This document shows, piece after piece, positions 1-12,799 of a stretch of 64,000 bases of DNA. Every line of letters begins with the position of its first letter. Within the stretch, counting starts at the first letter, position 1. The stretch is from Larus michahellis (lineage: Eukaryota; Chordata; Aves; Charadriiformes; Laridae). Where the stretch lies: NCBI RefSeq assembly GCF_964199755.1, contig NC_133900.1, forward strand, positions 16,135,201-16,199,200, read 5' to 3'. The position numbers were made by a program, and so were the translations under genes. The notes beneath the pieces are model-generated. The model did not search any database, was not told where the DNA came from, and worked only from the letters and a program-made list of their open reading frames with translations.

Positions 1-3000
1 CTGGCTTGTTAGTTATGGAAAAGACTAACCTTTTCTTCCAAAAGCAGTTACCATGCTCAAGTACTTTTTCCCCTTGCTGCTCAGATAAGTCTCTCTCTGA
101 TGCTAAGGAACTGCAATGAAATATTTCCCCAGTACTTTGTTCTCAATTGTAGCCAGCCAGAGTTCTTCATCCATTTTATTAGCCCCTGTGTACAAAAGGA
201 CCACGCTAGGAACGGGGTTTTTATAACCATTTCTCCTCAAACATATTCCCACTGCTTCTTTTGCATTAGAGATTTTATAGGCATTTTTTTCCGTGTGCTT
301 TATTTCAGTTGTTTTGTTAGCGCAGTTATGGCCTGTTCTAAAGCGTTACGATTATCAAGGTGATATGGAAGGAATTTGAGACTTACTTATAAAATGATCC
401 AACAAGAAGTGTTGGATGGTTAATTTGAGAATGATTTTGAGAGTTGGTAGGTTTTTTCTTAAAGAAGAGGGTCTTAGCTATAAAATAAACTTGATTGGTA
501 CTGTTGTGGAAGGAGTTGCCATTTGAGGTACAAACTTCCTAGGACCATGCTCCTCCTCCTAGACTATAAGCAGCAAAGTGATGGTGTGGCAAGGCTGCAA
601 TGGGAGGGAGCAATAAACTCTGTAATGGTAAAGTGCATTCTTGGGCAGACAAAGATAAATAGAGGGCTCTAGAAATGTCTCTCCCTGTCATAAATCAAAT
701 GTGATGAATAGTGTTCTGGTTGTTCTGATACTGGAAACAAAATCTGAGTAACACTGCTTGCCTTGGCAGTTCGCTGTGGCTTCCTGCTGAACAAAATCCA
801 TTTTGATAAAGGTCCTGTATCAATGCCTCTAATGACCGTGGGTAGATTTTCTTCTCAGGTCCTCAGAGCTCCAGGAGATGGTCATATTTCTGGCTTCTTC
901 TGGAGCAAAATGCTTCTAGACACATGTGACTGGGGGCAATGTTTGTTTAGTAGAAGTGAGTCCCAGACTGGAATAAGGTTCACACCAACACATAAATTTT
1001 TGATATTTTTCTAGATCTGAGAGCATACCTGTCACAAGGGATTTCATGGTTTTGGCTTAGTTCTGTCTTCAGAAAATGAAGATTTCTGAAATAAGGTATA
1101 TCTCACAGTAGTGAGAATGTGAAATGAATAGTGAAATCAAGTCCAAGTTTTGTTGTATATTTATTGTCAAAACGAGGTTTTAGGCAGAGTCCCATTGTCT
1201 GCGATACAATTTCTGCCAGCTAAGGGTGGGATAGTAACTGATAAATTTTCCCCAGCTTTTCATTAGATGAAGAAATCCATGATTACTCATTTCTCCTCAA
1301 AGCTGTGCATCTACCATCAGGAACAGAAGATCTGCACATAACAAGACTTGCTTTTTGTGCTAAATGCTCACCTTTATAGCTTGGCAAAAGGCTACACCTA
1401 AGTCAATAGCACGGTAGCAGCTTTTCCTTACCCTCTGATTCCTGTGTCTCTCATAAGATGAAAAAAACCATTAGCAGCTGCACAGCTTTCTTCAACAGTT
1501 TAATTGTGTGTGGAGCAGGACTGAGTGTGCTGAATTATTTCATGGAGAGTTGATAATAAATGAGGGAAGGGAGACTGACTCCCAACTGAATATTTCTTGC
1601 TGCGGCCTGTGTTTTTAATCCACAAGAATAGGAGGTTACTGGCTTTAGTTACACTTTCAGTAGATGAATTACACACTTGGTGGCAGCTCTCATTTGACAT
1701 GTAGTGATCGATACTTCTCTGCTTACTCACAAGTGGCTGTAAGAGCAGAGAGCTACCTGAAGGTCCAGAGAAGGAAAAAAGTCTGTCATCTTAGACAAAC
1801 CTTACATGCATTCAATGCTGAGAAGCTTCTGCTGTATAACATTCTAGTGTATTCTTATTTTTCTGCTGATTTCCTGGGTGCAAATTGCTTGTGGAACTTT
1901 TAGGGCAATCATGGAGTTCTGCAGCTTTTCCAGCTCCGTGAGCCTGAGGGAAATCTCAGCCTCTGGGGCAAGCAGGAGCAATTTTAGGAAAGCCCTGTGG
2001 CACTGCCCATGTCCTTGGGACATCAGAGCACAGATGTGGCCTTCTTGGGAGGAGCCTGGGCTAAGCAGGAGTGAGGCCTCCCTGAGTGCAAAACCCACCA
2101 CAGTTAGACCAGCTTGTTCCTCATCCTTGAGCAGGTCATTACAAGTGTATCTCGATTTGTGCCCTGCCTGTATGCTTACCTATGCATGGCAGATGAATGT
2201 TTTTGTAAATGCACTTTTCACTCACTGTTGAATGCTTAGATCCCTCCCGAGACTCTTAAAAACAGTATCAAATTCTTAGAAACCCATCGTCTGACCTTTT
2301 TCTTTTGGAATATTTATTAGTGTACAACAGCTCCGGACTTACTCAAAGTGTCAGGAGTAGCAGCAGCAGTAGATAACTATTACTAGTGTGCAGTCTTACT
2401 GTTTCTAAAGCACCAGAGTAATTAGCTATTTTCATCCTTGTTTGATTGCAATTATACTCAAATATAAACATCACTTAATGAACTTTGCCGCAAGTAAGGG
2501 CTGTACCACTATTATGTAGGGCAGTTCCATATCTACGTGGTGATACTCTTCCTGCATCAGCATAATTAAATTTAAAGTAATACTGGCTAGAGAAGGAGTC
2601 TGTTTTATTGCGCCTCTCAAACGAATGTGTGTCAGGGAATATAAGCGAGTGGAAAAAGTCTTGTCTGGAAGTGGGCAGCGTGCTGTGGTGTATTGCGTTT
2701 CGCTGACATGAGAGGAATGTGGCAGCAATGTCTACAGTTGCCTGCTGTAGGCACTAGCACTCAGGCTGAAAAGCAGCTTGGGATGTGCCTTTTGCTTCAT
2801 TAAGCAAAAGGCTTTACGCCCGTGGCATGAAGTGCTGTGAAACACAGTGGAAGTATTAAAGCGTGTGTTGCTAGACAGGATTGCCAGTCTCAAACATCTA
2901 AAATCACAAGTCAGACATTCCAACATAAAATCTCTCTAGAAATTAGGGATGTGTTTTTATAAACTCTTTATTTTTTTACATCTTGAGAGTCATCTATTTT

Positions 3001-6000
3001 TAAGTGAAAACTGAGATCTTCGCTGAAAGTTGAGATCCTCACCTTCCTTCAGGGCTTTAAGAAAAACAGCAAATTTCATAAAACTTGCAAAAAGGTGGTA
3101 AAAGTTCTTAAGAGTGTGTCAGGCATCTTCTGTAGCAGCTGTGTGATTGTACAAGCTTTGCCATTGTAAATAGGATCTAAAAAGCAGGGATGCAACGTGC
3201 AGGCTAAGCTCCTGGCACTTGCAGTTTAGTTGAGGCTTGCTAGCCTTTAACAAATGTCACTAACTGTGCTGGCTCACGGTATTGAGCAGCTGGCCAAAAG
3301 ACTTAAAAAAAAAAAAAAAAAAAGCCACCACAGTCTAGAAAGCCTGTGCTGCGTGGGGGAGCCACGGCGAGGCAGTTTGTAGGCCTTACAGCCAGAGTTA
3401 CCTACAGCTGATCTGTACCTGGTGTCACTTCTGCAGCTTCCCAGAGTTGCATCCCGTGCATGCTGGGGTCAGCAGTAGGACTCCTGTTCACAAGAGCAAG
3501 CAGGTAGTGCTGAGGGATGCATTCATTTCCTTGTGCTGTCTGCGGCTGCCAAAGAAAGGTCAATGCTGACCCTTTCCCTGAAAGGGAAGGTGTAAGGGAC
3601 AGGGATGTCCGCAAGTTTTTCTCCCCACTCTGCTGAAGCAGCAGGCTGTAGCTTTAGGATTTGGAACTGCTGCACTGTTAGCAAGAAAGAAAGGTGGAGC
3701 GTTCGTGTTTCCAGGCACTTTTGCAGCACTGGAAAAGCGGTGCCAGGGCATAGGCGTGGGCATTTTTAGGATCCTATGTTCATTGTTCCTACTGACCTAA
3801 ACTTCAGTCCCAAAGAAGACAAACTACAAAGCCTACACTTTGGAAAGACTGAGGTCCAAGAATTTGAATAATTGTATGGGATTTTTAATGTAAAACTCAG
3901 GTTTGATGGTTTGGAAAGCGGGTGCTCCTGTACATGGGTTGGACAGTTGGTAGGTGAGCCGTAAATCTGCTGCTGTTCTATCTGCCTCTCTTGAACTCAG
4001 TTGAGATTTTTTTTTCTGCTGTGCAACCCTAGAAGAAACAACAATTCTTGAAATACCATTCCAGCACCATAAAGGCTTCTCATTTGATGCTCTGACATTT
4101 GTTGTTGGCAGCTCAGCCTGCCTCTTCAGCATGCATGTGGCTGTCATCATTCAGCCAGTCCTCCTTCCCTGCACAGCTACTTCGGAGGAACACCACCTTT
4201 CTCTCAAGAGTGCTCCAAGCGGTTGTTTAACGTGGCTAAGCCTCAGGAGCTGTGTCAAGCAAATGTAAATTTGCTTTTAGGTCAACATTTAAAGCATCAT
4301 TTTCATTGTTTTTAAGAATCCTATTAGTTACAGAGGAAGGATAAATAATCCAGTGGTTTGGAACCACATCGTTCTGGCTCGGGGAGCTGTTACCACTACA
4401 GATGACGTTTTAGGTCTTGGAGGTGTATGTGATGCACTGTTGTACTCTTGGATCCAGCAGTTCACCTGATGGTTCAATGTAATTGAAGCCCACTGAAGTC
4501 TGCAGGAGATACTCAGTTCGTACTTCCTCCACCTCCAGTGGAAACATTTATAGTCAGAAGCAATGCCTTGAAATGTTTTACTACTGTCATATTGATAGGG
4601 GGAAAAAAATAAACAGATATAAAGAGTCTGTGTGCATTAATTATTTATCTTGCAATCAAGAGAGTATAAAAATAATCCAGGGCTGTAAAGGAAAGTGCTG
4701 GCTCTTTCAGTTTGAATAATGCAGACCCCGCTCAAGCATTCTCTGCAGAACATGAGGTCTAATCCCAGCACAAGTAAATAGATGTTTTTTTTTCTGTAAA
4801 ACAGATTTAAAAATCATGCAGCTCTTGAGAGGAGACTAATTGTGCTCACTTAGCTTCAAGTGAATAATTAAACTGTGAGGAGTTATTATTTTCCTGGCTC
4901 CTCTGTAATGTTTCTTACTTATTAATTCTTAGATATTCAACTTTTAGACTTTTTAGCATCAATCAAGCTCTGCTTCTATTGTCTGAAAAATAAAATATGT
5001 AAAGGAAAAGCTGCCACGGATTTAAATACATTGTATTGTTACAGTATAAATATCGTCATTGTAATTAAGCCACTTGAAAATATGAACCATCAACTTTTTC
5101 TCTCAGGGACTCAGGCACCTATGGGATGTTTGTGCCTTTGAAAATCTCCCCAGAGATCCACTGTGCTTTGTTTCTCCTGATTGTTCTTGAGAGAAAATTA
5201 GCTTTTAGTCCTTTAAAATCTGTTGACTTTATCTGCTACTAAATACACACGTAGTAAGGGCTGTGGGATCAAAACAAAAACAAGTTGTTACTCCTACGCT
5301 TGTAGTTTGGCAAAAGTCAATAATCTGACTCTTATTGTATTTGGGATCATGGTGGATTAAGGTGGATCCCTTTGGCCTGGATCAAGAACCTGCAAGGTAT
5401 CTTCAAATCAGAGAAAAGGGTGAATAGAAAAGAGACTGGAAAAGGACGAGAGGAGGCACCTGAGGGGGCAGGTAGCCTGGTCCTGAGTCCTGGGGCAGAA
5501 CTAACAACACCCTGTTGCTCCTTCCAGACATTAGCCTACTAGCGCGCTCTTAAAAGTCTCCGCTAACAGAGATTCTGTCACCTAATGAGAGTTTGGGCAG
5601 ATTTTTTTCCCATTAGAAATGTTTTCCTGGTGGAAATGTTTTCCTGTTTTCCACCAGGTGCCTGTGACTTTGTCCTTAAGTTGCTGCCTTTGTGGGGAGA
5701 GTATGATGATGCCATGTTGAGGGAATTGAAAGGGGATGGGGAGGAAAGTGCTTAGGCAACATGAGGAAGGTTGTAGAGATGAAAGAGCCTGGATGGAGAG
5801 CCCCGTGAGGATTAGGAGGGGAAGAAAGTGTTACCCATCCAGGCTCCTTGCCATCATGTTTCTCGCTAATGACGGCTTGAACTTTCTGATATTTTTTAAA
5901 TACTTTAGACAGATATTGAGTAAGAGCAAAGTTCAGAACCTAAGCACTACCTCAGTGGTGGAGAAACCTCTCATCTGCAGAACTATAAAATAGTGATACG

Positions 6001-6054
6001 TTGACATCAAGATGTGACCATAATGCCCTTTTCCTGTCTTTTCTACCCTCACAG
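1..6054 (+). other. RNF150: RNF150 last intron (3' part)
   Basis: This stretch lies upstream of the last RNF150 coding exon and ends in a normal acceptor: a pyrimidine-rich run (about 6028-6050) followed by ACAG at 6051-6054. The reading frame of the next exon needs one base from the previous exon, so this is a phase 1 intron. I looked for the preceding RNF150 exon (RING domain and following linker) and do not see it, so it should lie to the left of the window. The intron is ordinary AT-rich DNA. It holds a 19-base A run (3305-3323) and a small hairpin with a direct repeat (5617-5658). I see no other gene; the short open frames have no recognisable domain. Confidence 0.8.
3305..3323 (+). repeat. 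Poly(A) run, 19 bases
   Basis: A plain A homopolymer in the RNF150 last intron; no retro-element is recognisable next to it. Confidence 0.95.
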
Positions 6055-6056
6055 AT
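6055..6056 (+). other. RNF150: Split codon at RNF150 acceptor
   Basis: The two bases AT after the acceptor complete a codon whose first base sits in the previous exon, outside the window. The residue would therefore be Asn, Asp, His or Tyr. Human RNF150 has Ser at this place as I recall it, so this may be a single substitution at the exon junction. Confidence 0.6.
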
Positions 6057-6173
6057 GAACAGGAGCCAGCAGTCAGCAGTGATTCAGATATTTCATTGAT
6101 TATGGCAATGGAGGTTGGACTGTCCGATGTGGAGCTCTCCACTGATCAAGACTGCGAAGAGGTGAAGTCTTGA
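6055..6173 (+). CDS. RNF150: RNF150 last coding exon (C-terminal tail)
   Basis: This is the final coding exon of RNF150, a single-pass membrane RING-H2 E3 ubiquitin ligase of the Goliath/PA-TM-RING family. The exon starts after the ACAG acceptor with two bases that complete a split codon, then reads 38 codons and a TGA stop at 6171-6173. The peptide begins EQEPAVSSDSD, continues through SLIMAMEVGLSD and ends DQDCEEVKS. From memory this matches the human RNF150 C-terminus almost residue for residue, which is the basis of the call. The segment is an acidic, Ser/Asp-rich cytosolic tail downstream of the RING finger; neither the RING, the transmembrane helix nor the protease-associated domain is in the window. 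The downstream neighbour TBC1D9 on the same strand fits the vertebrate gene order. The family role is established knowledge; nothing in this exon is catalytic. Confidence 0.93.
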
Positions 6174-6533
6174 AAAACAAACAGAGATCCAACACTAAAC
6201 TACAGGGGAGGGTCACAGGGAGGGACCGAGTCAGCTTTCTAGGATTTGGACCAGTCATGCACATGCCTCCAGAGCACTGTCACTCCTGCACACTCCATTC
6301 TGAGATGGTCACGAAAAGCAATAGCAACAGTTGTGTCTGCCTGGATGCGGTTTCATCATCTACATACGTTCATTTTGTTCACATGGGAGATGAACGCTTC
6401 CAGTTTACCCACGTGCTTGAGAGCAGTCATGTAACTCTTCAGTGGCTCGTAAATACGCAACTGAAATGACAGCTTGAGTGTTTTCTACACTTGTTTGATT
6501 GGGGGTTTGTTTCTTTTTTTTGAAAAGACGTAT

Positions 6534-6553
6534 GTTTGTTTGTTTGTTTGTTT
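6534..6553 (+). repeat. (GTTT)n microsatellite
   Basis: Five GTTT units in the proximal RNF150 3'UTR. Confidence 0.9.
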
Positions 6554-7404
6554 ATAGTTTGTAATGGATGGACGCTCTGTTTTTGTTGACTGACCCCAGC
6601 TTTTTCAAGAGTTCAATCCAGAAATCTGAATTCCCGTTCACTGGTCACTTCATGATCTGACTCCAGGATTTATCATTGCCTTGTTGTTTCTGCGTGAAGT
6701 ACACGTGGCTTCAGAAGGACGGTGCACCAGCACCCTGCATTAATGTGAAGCCTGCTCCCATTAAGTGGGAGCCTTGGAAATGGTGCATTCTGAAGGCCTT
6801 TATTTGTAAAAGAGCTATGAATTAACAGAGATTGCTGAGATTTGGGTTAAAACTTCATTATGTTGGCTTTTACTTAGAGCTCTGCTATAGACGAGTATCG
6901 TACAGTGTGAAAGAGAGAAAGAAAAGCTTAAAGCTTCACTCCGTCCTTGTAGTCCTTTGCTATATTTTATGCTATTAGCAGTTGTCAGTACATTAATGGC
7001 CTTCCTTCAAGTCACCATTCAGTAGCTGAAAAAGAAGATCTAGTGTAACATCATGTCTTTTCTTAATTTTACAGACTGAAATCTGACCGGTAGGCTAAAG
7101 GAGTGTCTGAGAGGTTTCCAGAGGCTGCTTGTTGACAGCTGTGCAGTACACGAATGATGAGAATATTCTCAGAAAGGGTCTGGCGATGCTGAGATCAGTG
7201 TCAGAAATTGCTAATGAAGCAGGAGGCAGCTGGTTGGAATGTTTACTTCTGGTTTGTTTGGGGTTTTCTTCTTAGTGCATTTCACTTCTTATGTTTTGAT
7301 GGTACTTTTTGCCCGCTTGTTATCCAACACAAGAGTTCAGGTCGTTCCTCGGCCTCCAGAATCCCTGTCAACATTGTCGCAAGCATAATGGCATACTTGC
7401 GATT

Positions 7405-7412
7405 TGTATATA
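7405..7412 (+). promoter_or_regulatory. Pumilio response element candidate
   Basis: TGTATATA matches the PUF-protein consensus TGTANATA and lies 46 bases upstream of an AATAAA in the likely RNF150 3'UTR. The motif match is exact; function is inferred from position only. Confidence 0.35.
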
Positions 7413-7457
7413 GGTATATGTACCAAAATATTTTGGATAGAGGGGAGGAAATTTGAA

Positions 7458-7463
7458 AATAAA
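7458..7463 (+). terminator. Proximal poly(A) signal candidate for RNF150
   Basis: A canonical AATAAA, 1.28 kb after the RNF150 stop codon. A TG-containing stretch (GACCTGTGATGATT) follows about 37 bases later and could serve as a weak downstream element. It is the first good AATAAA after the stop, but long brain-type 3'UTRs often run past the first signal. Confidence 0.45.
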
Positions 7464-10400
7464 CAGAACTAACATAAATTGGAACACTTAAACAATAATG
7501 ACCTGTGATGATTATTTAGTTCAGCCTGAGCTCTGCTTTCCAGGGAAAAGGTTATTGTTACTTGTTCACTGTATGATTTCGTTCTTCAGTCAAAATACTC
7601 AACTGTGGAGGGGCATTTTTAGCTTACTGTTATACAAGAGTAAATGGTTTCCGTTGACAGTCAGATGATTTGAATCACATTACTGCCTCCTGAGTAAGTC
7701 CATAGAATCAACAATTCATCTTACATCGAAATTTCATGGAGAGGTCAAACATTTTGACTTGATGGTGTCATGGCAGCATCTCAAAATGCAACTATTAGGG
7801 TTCTTGCTGCATTTGATCTCCTTGTGGATTTACTCGTTAGATGCGGAAACCAGCTTCCAGCCAAAATTGGGTTTGTCAGACCTTATTCAGGAACAAGTGT
7901 GTTTAGAACTATCCCTAAAATTTTGGCCAACTTGCTTCTTTAGTACAGGAAGAAGGAAAAATTATATTCCATGCTTTTCAGTCCAGTTAGAACTCAGTTC
8001 ATTTTATAGCTTATTTTTTTTTATGTTCTTAGGGATGTTCTGAATTGCAGGGTAACTTTGAGGCAAAGGAGCACAGCCTAATCATCCTTCAAAACCACGA
8101 TCTGGAAATGTGCCGTTACATTTTTATAAGCCATTTGAAAGGATATCTCTTTTTAATTAAAGAGATACAGGCAGCTGGAAATCTGCTTGGTTTAAAAAGA
8201 AAGTTAGAGATTTTTCCAGAGGGCACAGCTAGGTCAGTCTTGCCAATATTTGTGGTTCTGTAATTATTTTTTCCTTATTCTTTAATGTTTTCTCTATTCC
8301 TTGCTGCTATGGGAAAGGGCCACAACGTCAAGGGAACCGATGCTGAAATTCACCCCTACACAAGAGAGTTTGCACAAGGTACCGCACCAGCTCCACCTAA
8401 GCTCTGGAAATAATGCTGAAGTGGGATTTAAGTGATGTTTACACCAAATACTGTCCCTTCAACACGGGAATGAATTTAATCTCAAATGACTGCAGGGGAA
8501 AGAGTGAAGCTGGTTATACACAGTCAGGTCTCTCTATGGAAAGTACACACACTGGTACAATTTCTTCTCCAGCGCTGGAGCCTGGGTGCTACATGTCACA
8601 GGAACATCACGAACACGATGTCCAAGTTGTCAGTGATGCTTTAACATCCGTCCACTGCGGCCCAGCACACACAGACAAAAAACTCCTGGCCAAACTGTTT
8701 GGGGTTTCGGAGGAGCTGTCGCAAAGCCTTCATTTCATTTCACAAACTTAAATAAGTTAATCTCAATGGATAGATTGACCAATTATCTGTTGCCATAGCG
8801 GAGTCACCCACAGCACAGCAGTGCAAGTGAGGTCCGCGGAAAAGCAAGGCAGGAGGTGAAACGCCCAGCAAAATCATTAATGGGAGCTGTGCTCAGAGGG
8901 GCATCACATAGGTGGAAACCCTGCCTGTATTTCTAGGAGTTAGTGAAGGATTTCGCACCGTGCATGCTCTTTTCTGAAGTATCGCATAGCAGATGTGGTC
9001 CCTCGGGGTCCACAGGTGGCCACTGGCAGAGGCGGGGTGCTAGGCTGGCTGAGACGGTTTTACGTATCACCGTACTGCGGTCTCTCAAAAGAGGCCTCCT
9101 GGCAAATCTGGGTCAGGAGTCTGTCTGCTTTTGTTTACCCAGTTCTACCTGCAGTTTCGCTCAGGAAAGATGTTTTTCCGTCCCTGTCCTCAGGTGTTCT
9201 ACAGCTCTGAGCACTGTTAAGCGATAATGAGTGCAAAGCCAGGTTACACATCACTGAAGCCAGAACCTGGGAAAGCACTTAAGTAAATGTTTTATTCCGT
9301 CCTTCTTCAGCAAAGCACTTTGGACTTGTACCAAAATCAGGTTATTTTCAACAAGTCTTCTATGAGCATAATTAAGCCCCTGTGTCAAATGGAAATGTTT
9401 TCCTAAAGCAGGACCTGGCTGACAATGTTCTTTGTATATATAACCTGTGAAATGCCTTGGGAATTTGAGGTGCTTCATAAATATTAAGACCCCTAGATGT
9501 ATGTTTGTAACATGTATGAAAGCCTTAATTCTGCAGATCTGCATGCCCATGCACGTTTTCGCTTACATAAGTCTCTCCACTGAGATTCCCCACAGGGTAA
9601 AATTAAACTTCCCAATTTGCAGCTTTGGGCAACATCAATCCCATCCTGAGCATGGTGTGAGTCCTCGGTACCGCTGCCCTCTGAGCTTGGGCTCCGGCAT
9701 TAAATATGTGGGATTCAGATGCTGGGGACACAGCACACTGCCTGTTCAGAAGGGAAAGCAGCCTTTAGCATACAGCCAGGAAAAAAACAAAATCCTCTGG
9801 TGCCCTCTGACGAACAAGTAAGTGCTCATGCACATAATTCTGCGGACACGCTGTGATTGCCCACCCACGGTGCTGGTGGTGGGGCAGAGGGGCACCTCCT
9901 GCACAGGGCCAGTGGGCCAGGGACGGTGCAGCTCTCTGAGAAAGATGCTCTTGTCACTAAGTTGATCTTGCGTCTCTCCAAACTCCTCCTCTCCTGTCAT
10001 CTGAGGCTCTTTTCTTTTCCATGAGCGAGTAGTCGGTGGGAGAAGCATTCACTCATCTTCGCTCAGGCTGGGTTGCAGGGTGAAACTTGGATGGACGGAG
10101 ACGGCACTCACAGTGTCCTTTGATTTTCATGGGTTTCACTAAACTGCCTTCCCAACGGTCTGTTCAATAGGTAGGACATGTAAAAAGTTACATGGGCAGA
10201 ATTTTGCACTTGCAAACGACCTGATGTTTGCATGCAGGTGTGCAAGGCACCACCTCTCCATCCCTTCCCCACGGCTGACCCTTTCTGGTGGGGATAAAGA
10301 TCTGTCACTCGCTGAGGATTTGGTGTTGGTTTTTTTTATTTTATGACTGCTTTAGAGCCTCAAACCCAGGATCAGGACAATCATAGCACTGCAGTTAATT

Positions 10401-10853
10401 CTTTAAGCATTCCATAGAATGAAATTGCCATGTATGCATATAAAAGTACATTGATATGACTATGGAAACTGTATTGTAGTGGAAACAGAAGCAGCTGCCA
10501 ATTTTAGACTTTTTATAGGAGGGAGATTGTGGCACTAAAGAAAAAGGCTTTGTAGAGGCAATTTGAAAAAAAAAAAATTATTGAAATCACGTATGATGAT
10601 AAGAGGTCCCTCGGATCTCACCGCTTTAATGACCCCTGGATCAGGTCCAGCGGAAGTCATTGCAAGGAGGGCAGTACTTCGTCTCTTGCTGAATGACTCG
10701 TTTGGGATACATTCTTACTTCGTTAACAAAATGAACCCAAGCACCAGAGACGGATCCAGCTCTTGAATTTAATCTTTCTCAAAGAATATGCATTTTGTGA
10801 TCCAAAGGTTTTGTTGTCAAACCTGTTAACCCATCTTCTTTCCCCCCCTGCTA

Positions 10854-10859
10854 AATAAA
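10854..10859 (+). terminator. AATAAA poly(A) signal candidate
   Basis: A canonical hexamer 4.7 kb after the RNF150 stop, preceded by a C/T-rich run. The following 30 bases are not clearly GU-rich, so support is weak. Confidence 0.2.
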
Positions 10860-11892
10860 AAGAAATGCTTGTCCAATTTGAAAAACGTCTAACTCAGAAG
10901 ACCTTTGCATATGGATGGGTTGCCCTGGCAGGTATCTGCAGATCGCTTAACAACAGTTACAGATTTTCCATGAAGTCTGTTTTATTTGCCATTCTTGTTA
11001 AACCTGGAATGCGGTTGTCGTATAGATTTTGCAGACTTTTGCCTTACAAACTTTTTCCCTTTGGATATATGCCCCAGCCCTTTGAGCGGATTCTGTGGTT
11101 AAAAGGCAAAGATCGGGGCACAAGTCTTTATAGGGAAATCTCTGGACTGCGGGTCCTTGCTGTGACAATTGGTCTGTGCTGAAATGAGGATAGAGGCTAT
11201 GCCTAACAGCGGGAAATGCCTTTCAGCCCAGGCAGCTGGGAATCTCCCAGGCTTTGTTTACAAGAGGCTCGTTCCTTCATGGTCTCTGTCTGTAGGAAAG
11301 CTCATGACTAAGCATATAGTTTGAAATAAGCCAGGAATAGGAATTTACAGGCTGTGCAAACCAAGGAAACCAACGGTCATTTATTGATTTCTGTTTGTTA
11401 GAAATAATGGACTTTTTTTAACCATTTGTTGTTCTTGTAGATCCCTGTTGCACGGCCAAAGTTACCGGTCTGCTAGGAATAGGGGCCAGGACAAGCCGAG
11501 TCTCTAAACAGAAGAGGGAGGGCTTGGTTTGCTGTTGGGATGCATCCATTTTGCAGGAGTCAAGAGGAGGAGAAACCCAGCCGGTTCCTCCCCAGCCCCT
11601 CTCACAAATGTTTGCTCTTGTGTGAGCTTTTGCTGCAGGGGAAGGGGATCATGGGATCTAACGCTGCGCCGCTTCTCTCTTGCATGTCGTGCTGCCTGTG
11701 TCTCTTGTAGCAGGTTGGACTGCTCTGTGTCAGCACGCGGGAAGGGAGCCAGCCAAAGTTCGGCTTAAGGGCTTAATGAAAGATAGGCCATGGGGGTTTG
11801 GCAGATTTAGGGCAGCCGAGCTGCTTCATATCCAGTGCTGACCAGGACTGCTGCCTCATTGAAGAGCACCGAGCATTGACTGATTTGTTTTA

Positions 11893-12144
11893 TAGAATCA
11901 TAGAATGGTTTGGGTTGGAAGGGGCCTTAAAGATCACCTAGTTCCAACCCCCTGCCCTGGGCAGGGACACCTCCCACTAGACCAGGCTGCTCAAAGCCCC
12001 ATCCAGCCTGGCCTTGGACACCTCCAGGGATGGGGCATCCACAGCTTCTCTGGGCAACTTGTTCCAGTGCCTCACCACCCTCACAGTGAAAAATTTCTTC
12101 CTAATATCTAATGTAAATCTCCCCTCTTCCAATTTGAAGCCAAA
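11893..12144 (-). mobile_element. CR1 LINE, 3' fragment
   Basis: Read on the minus strand, this is the 3' end of a chicken repeat 1 (CR1) retrotransposon. The plus strand starts with the reversed terminal repeat TAGAATCATAGAATGG and GGTTTGGGTTGGAAGG. On the minus strand the last part of the reverse-transcriptase ORF is still readable, with the motifs [22 protein letters not shown] and [11 protein letters not shown]. It is truncated at its 5' end to about 250 bases, as most CR1 copies are. It lies in the flank or distal 3'UTR of RNF150. Confidence 0.93.
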
Positions 12145-12756
12145 TATAGATGCAGAATGTGTGAGCGTATATGGGGCAACCGGCATGTCAGAAATGAATG
12201 GGCTTGGTTAACGCAAGCGGGGAAAAACAGTGTCGCGAAATATTTTAGAGGCGAGGGAAAATGAGGGTGGAGGTGGTGTTTTAGCTGACTTTTTAAACAG
12301 GGACAATTGATCCAACACAAGCGCTGCTTTTATTTTACCAAGCTGTTACCTGAACTAATTGATAGTTTCGCAGTTGAAAGAGGAACGCCAGATGGACTTT
12401 TTAGCCTGGATTTGTTTGCGTAGCAGATGGCAGCGGCGGGCTGGGACGGCGAGCGAGGGAGACGGCTGCCCTCTGCCGCACGCTTCCCCTGCCGAGCTGG
12501 AAACCCGCTCCGTTCCTCTTCCCTTCCTTGGCACTTCTTTCTCAAGGAAGAAAAAAAAAAACCAAAAAAAAAAACCCCAACCTTCTGAGCTGGAGCTGTA
12601 TTTCAAAGGGAGAAATAGAGAAGAAAGATGAATGAAAGATGTTGTGGCTTCTGAATGTAAAGCCAACAGATGAATTTTCCATCTGAAATTAATCTTGTCT
12701 CTCTCAACTATTTTAATTGTGAATCGGTGGAAGGTATTTCTTTCTGGAGTGAATGG

Positions 12757-12799
12757 AAAGAAAAAAAAAGGGAGAGGAAAAAAAAGAAAAAAGAAATAA
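12757..12799 (+). repeat. Purine-rich low-complexity tract
   Basis: An A/G-only run of AAAGAAAAAAAAAGGGAGAGG type. It is simple low-complexity DNA with no gene. Confidence 0.8.

Larger units (their letters stand above)
6174..7485 (+). other. RNF150: RNF150 proximal 3'UTR
   Basis: The sequence directly after the RNF150 stop is transcribed 3'UTR by position. The first plausible end is the canonical AATAAA at 7458-7463, which would give a 3'UTR of about 1.3 kb. A Pumilio-type site TGTATATA (7405-7412) lies about 50 bases before it. A (GTTT)n run sits at 6534-6553. Open frames in this stretch (for example 6170-6469) overlap the stop region and have no domain, so I treat them as chance. The exact cleavage point is inferred, not seen. 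Confidence 0.65.

Noticed and set aside
8413-8751. A 112-codon frame downstream of RNF150
   Set aside because: No domain or known match, and it lies in probable 3'UTR or flank; no splice signals suggest an extra exon.
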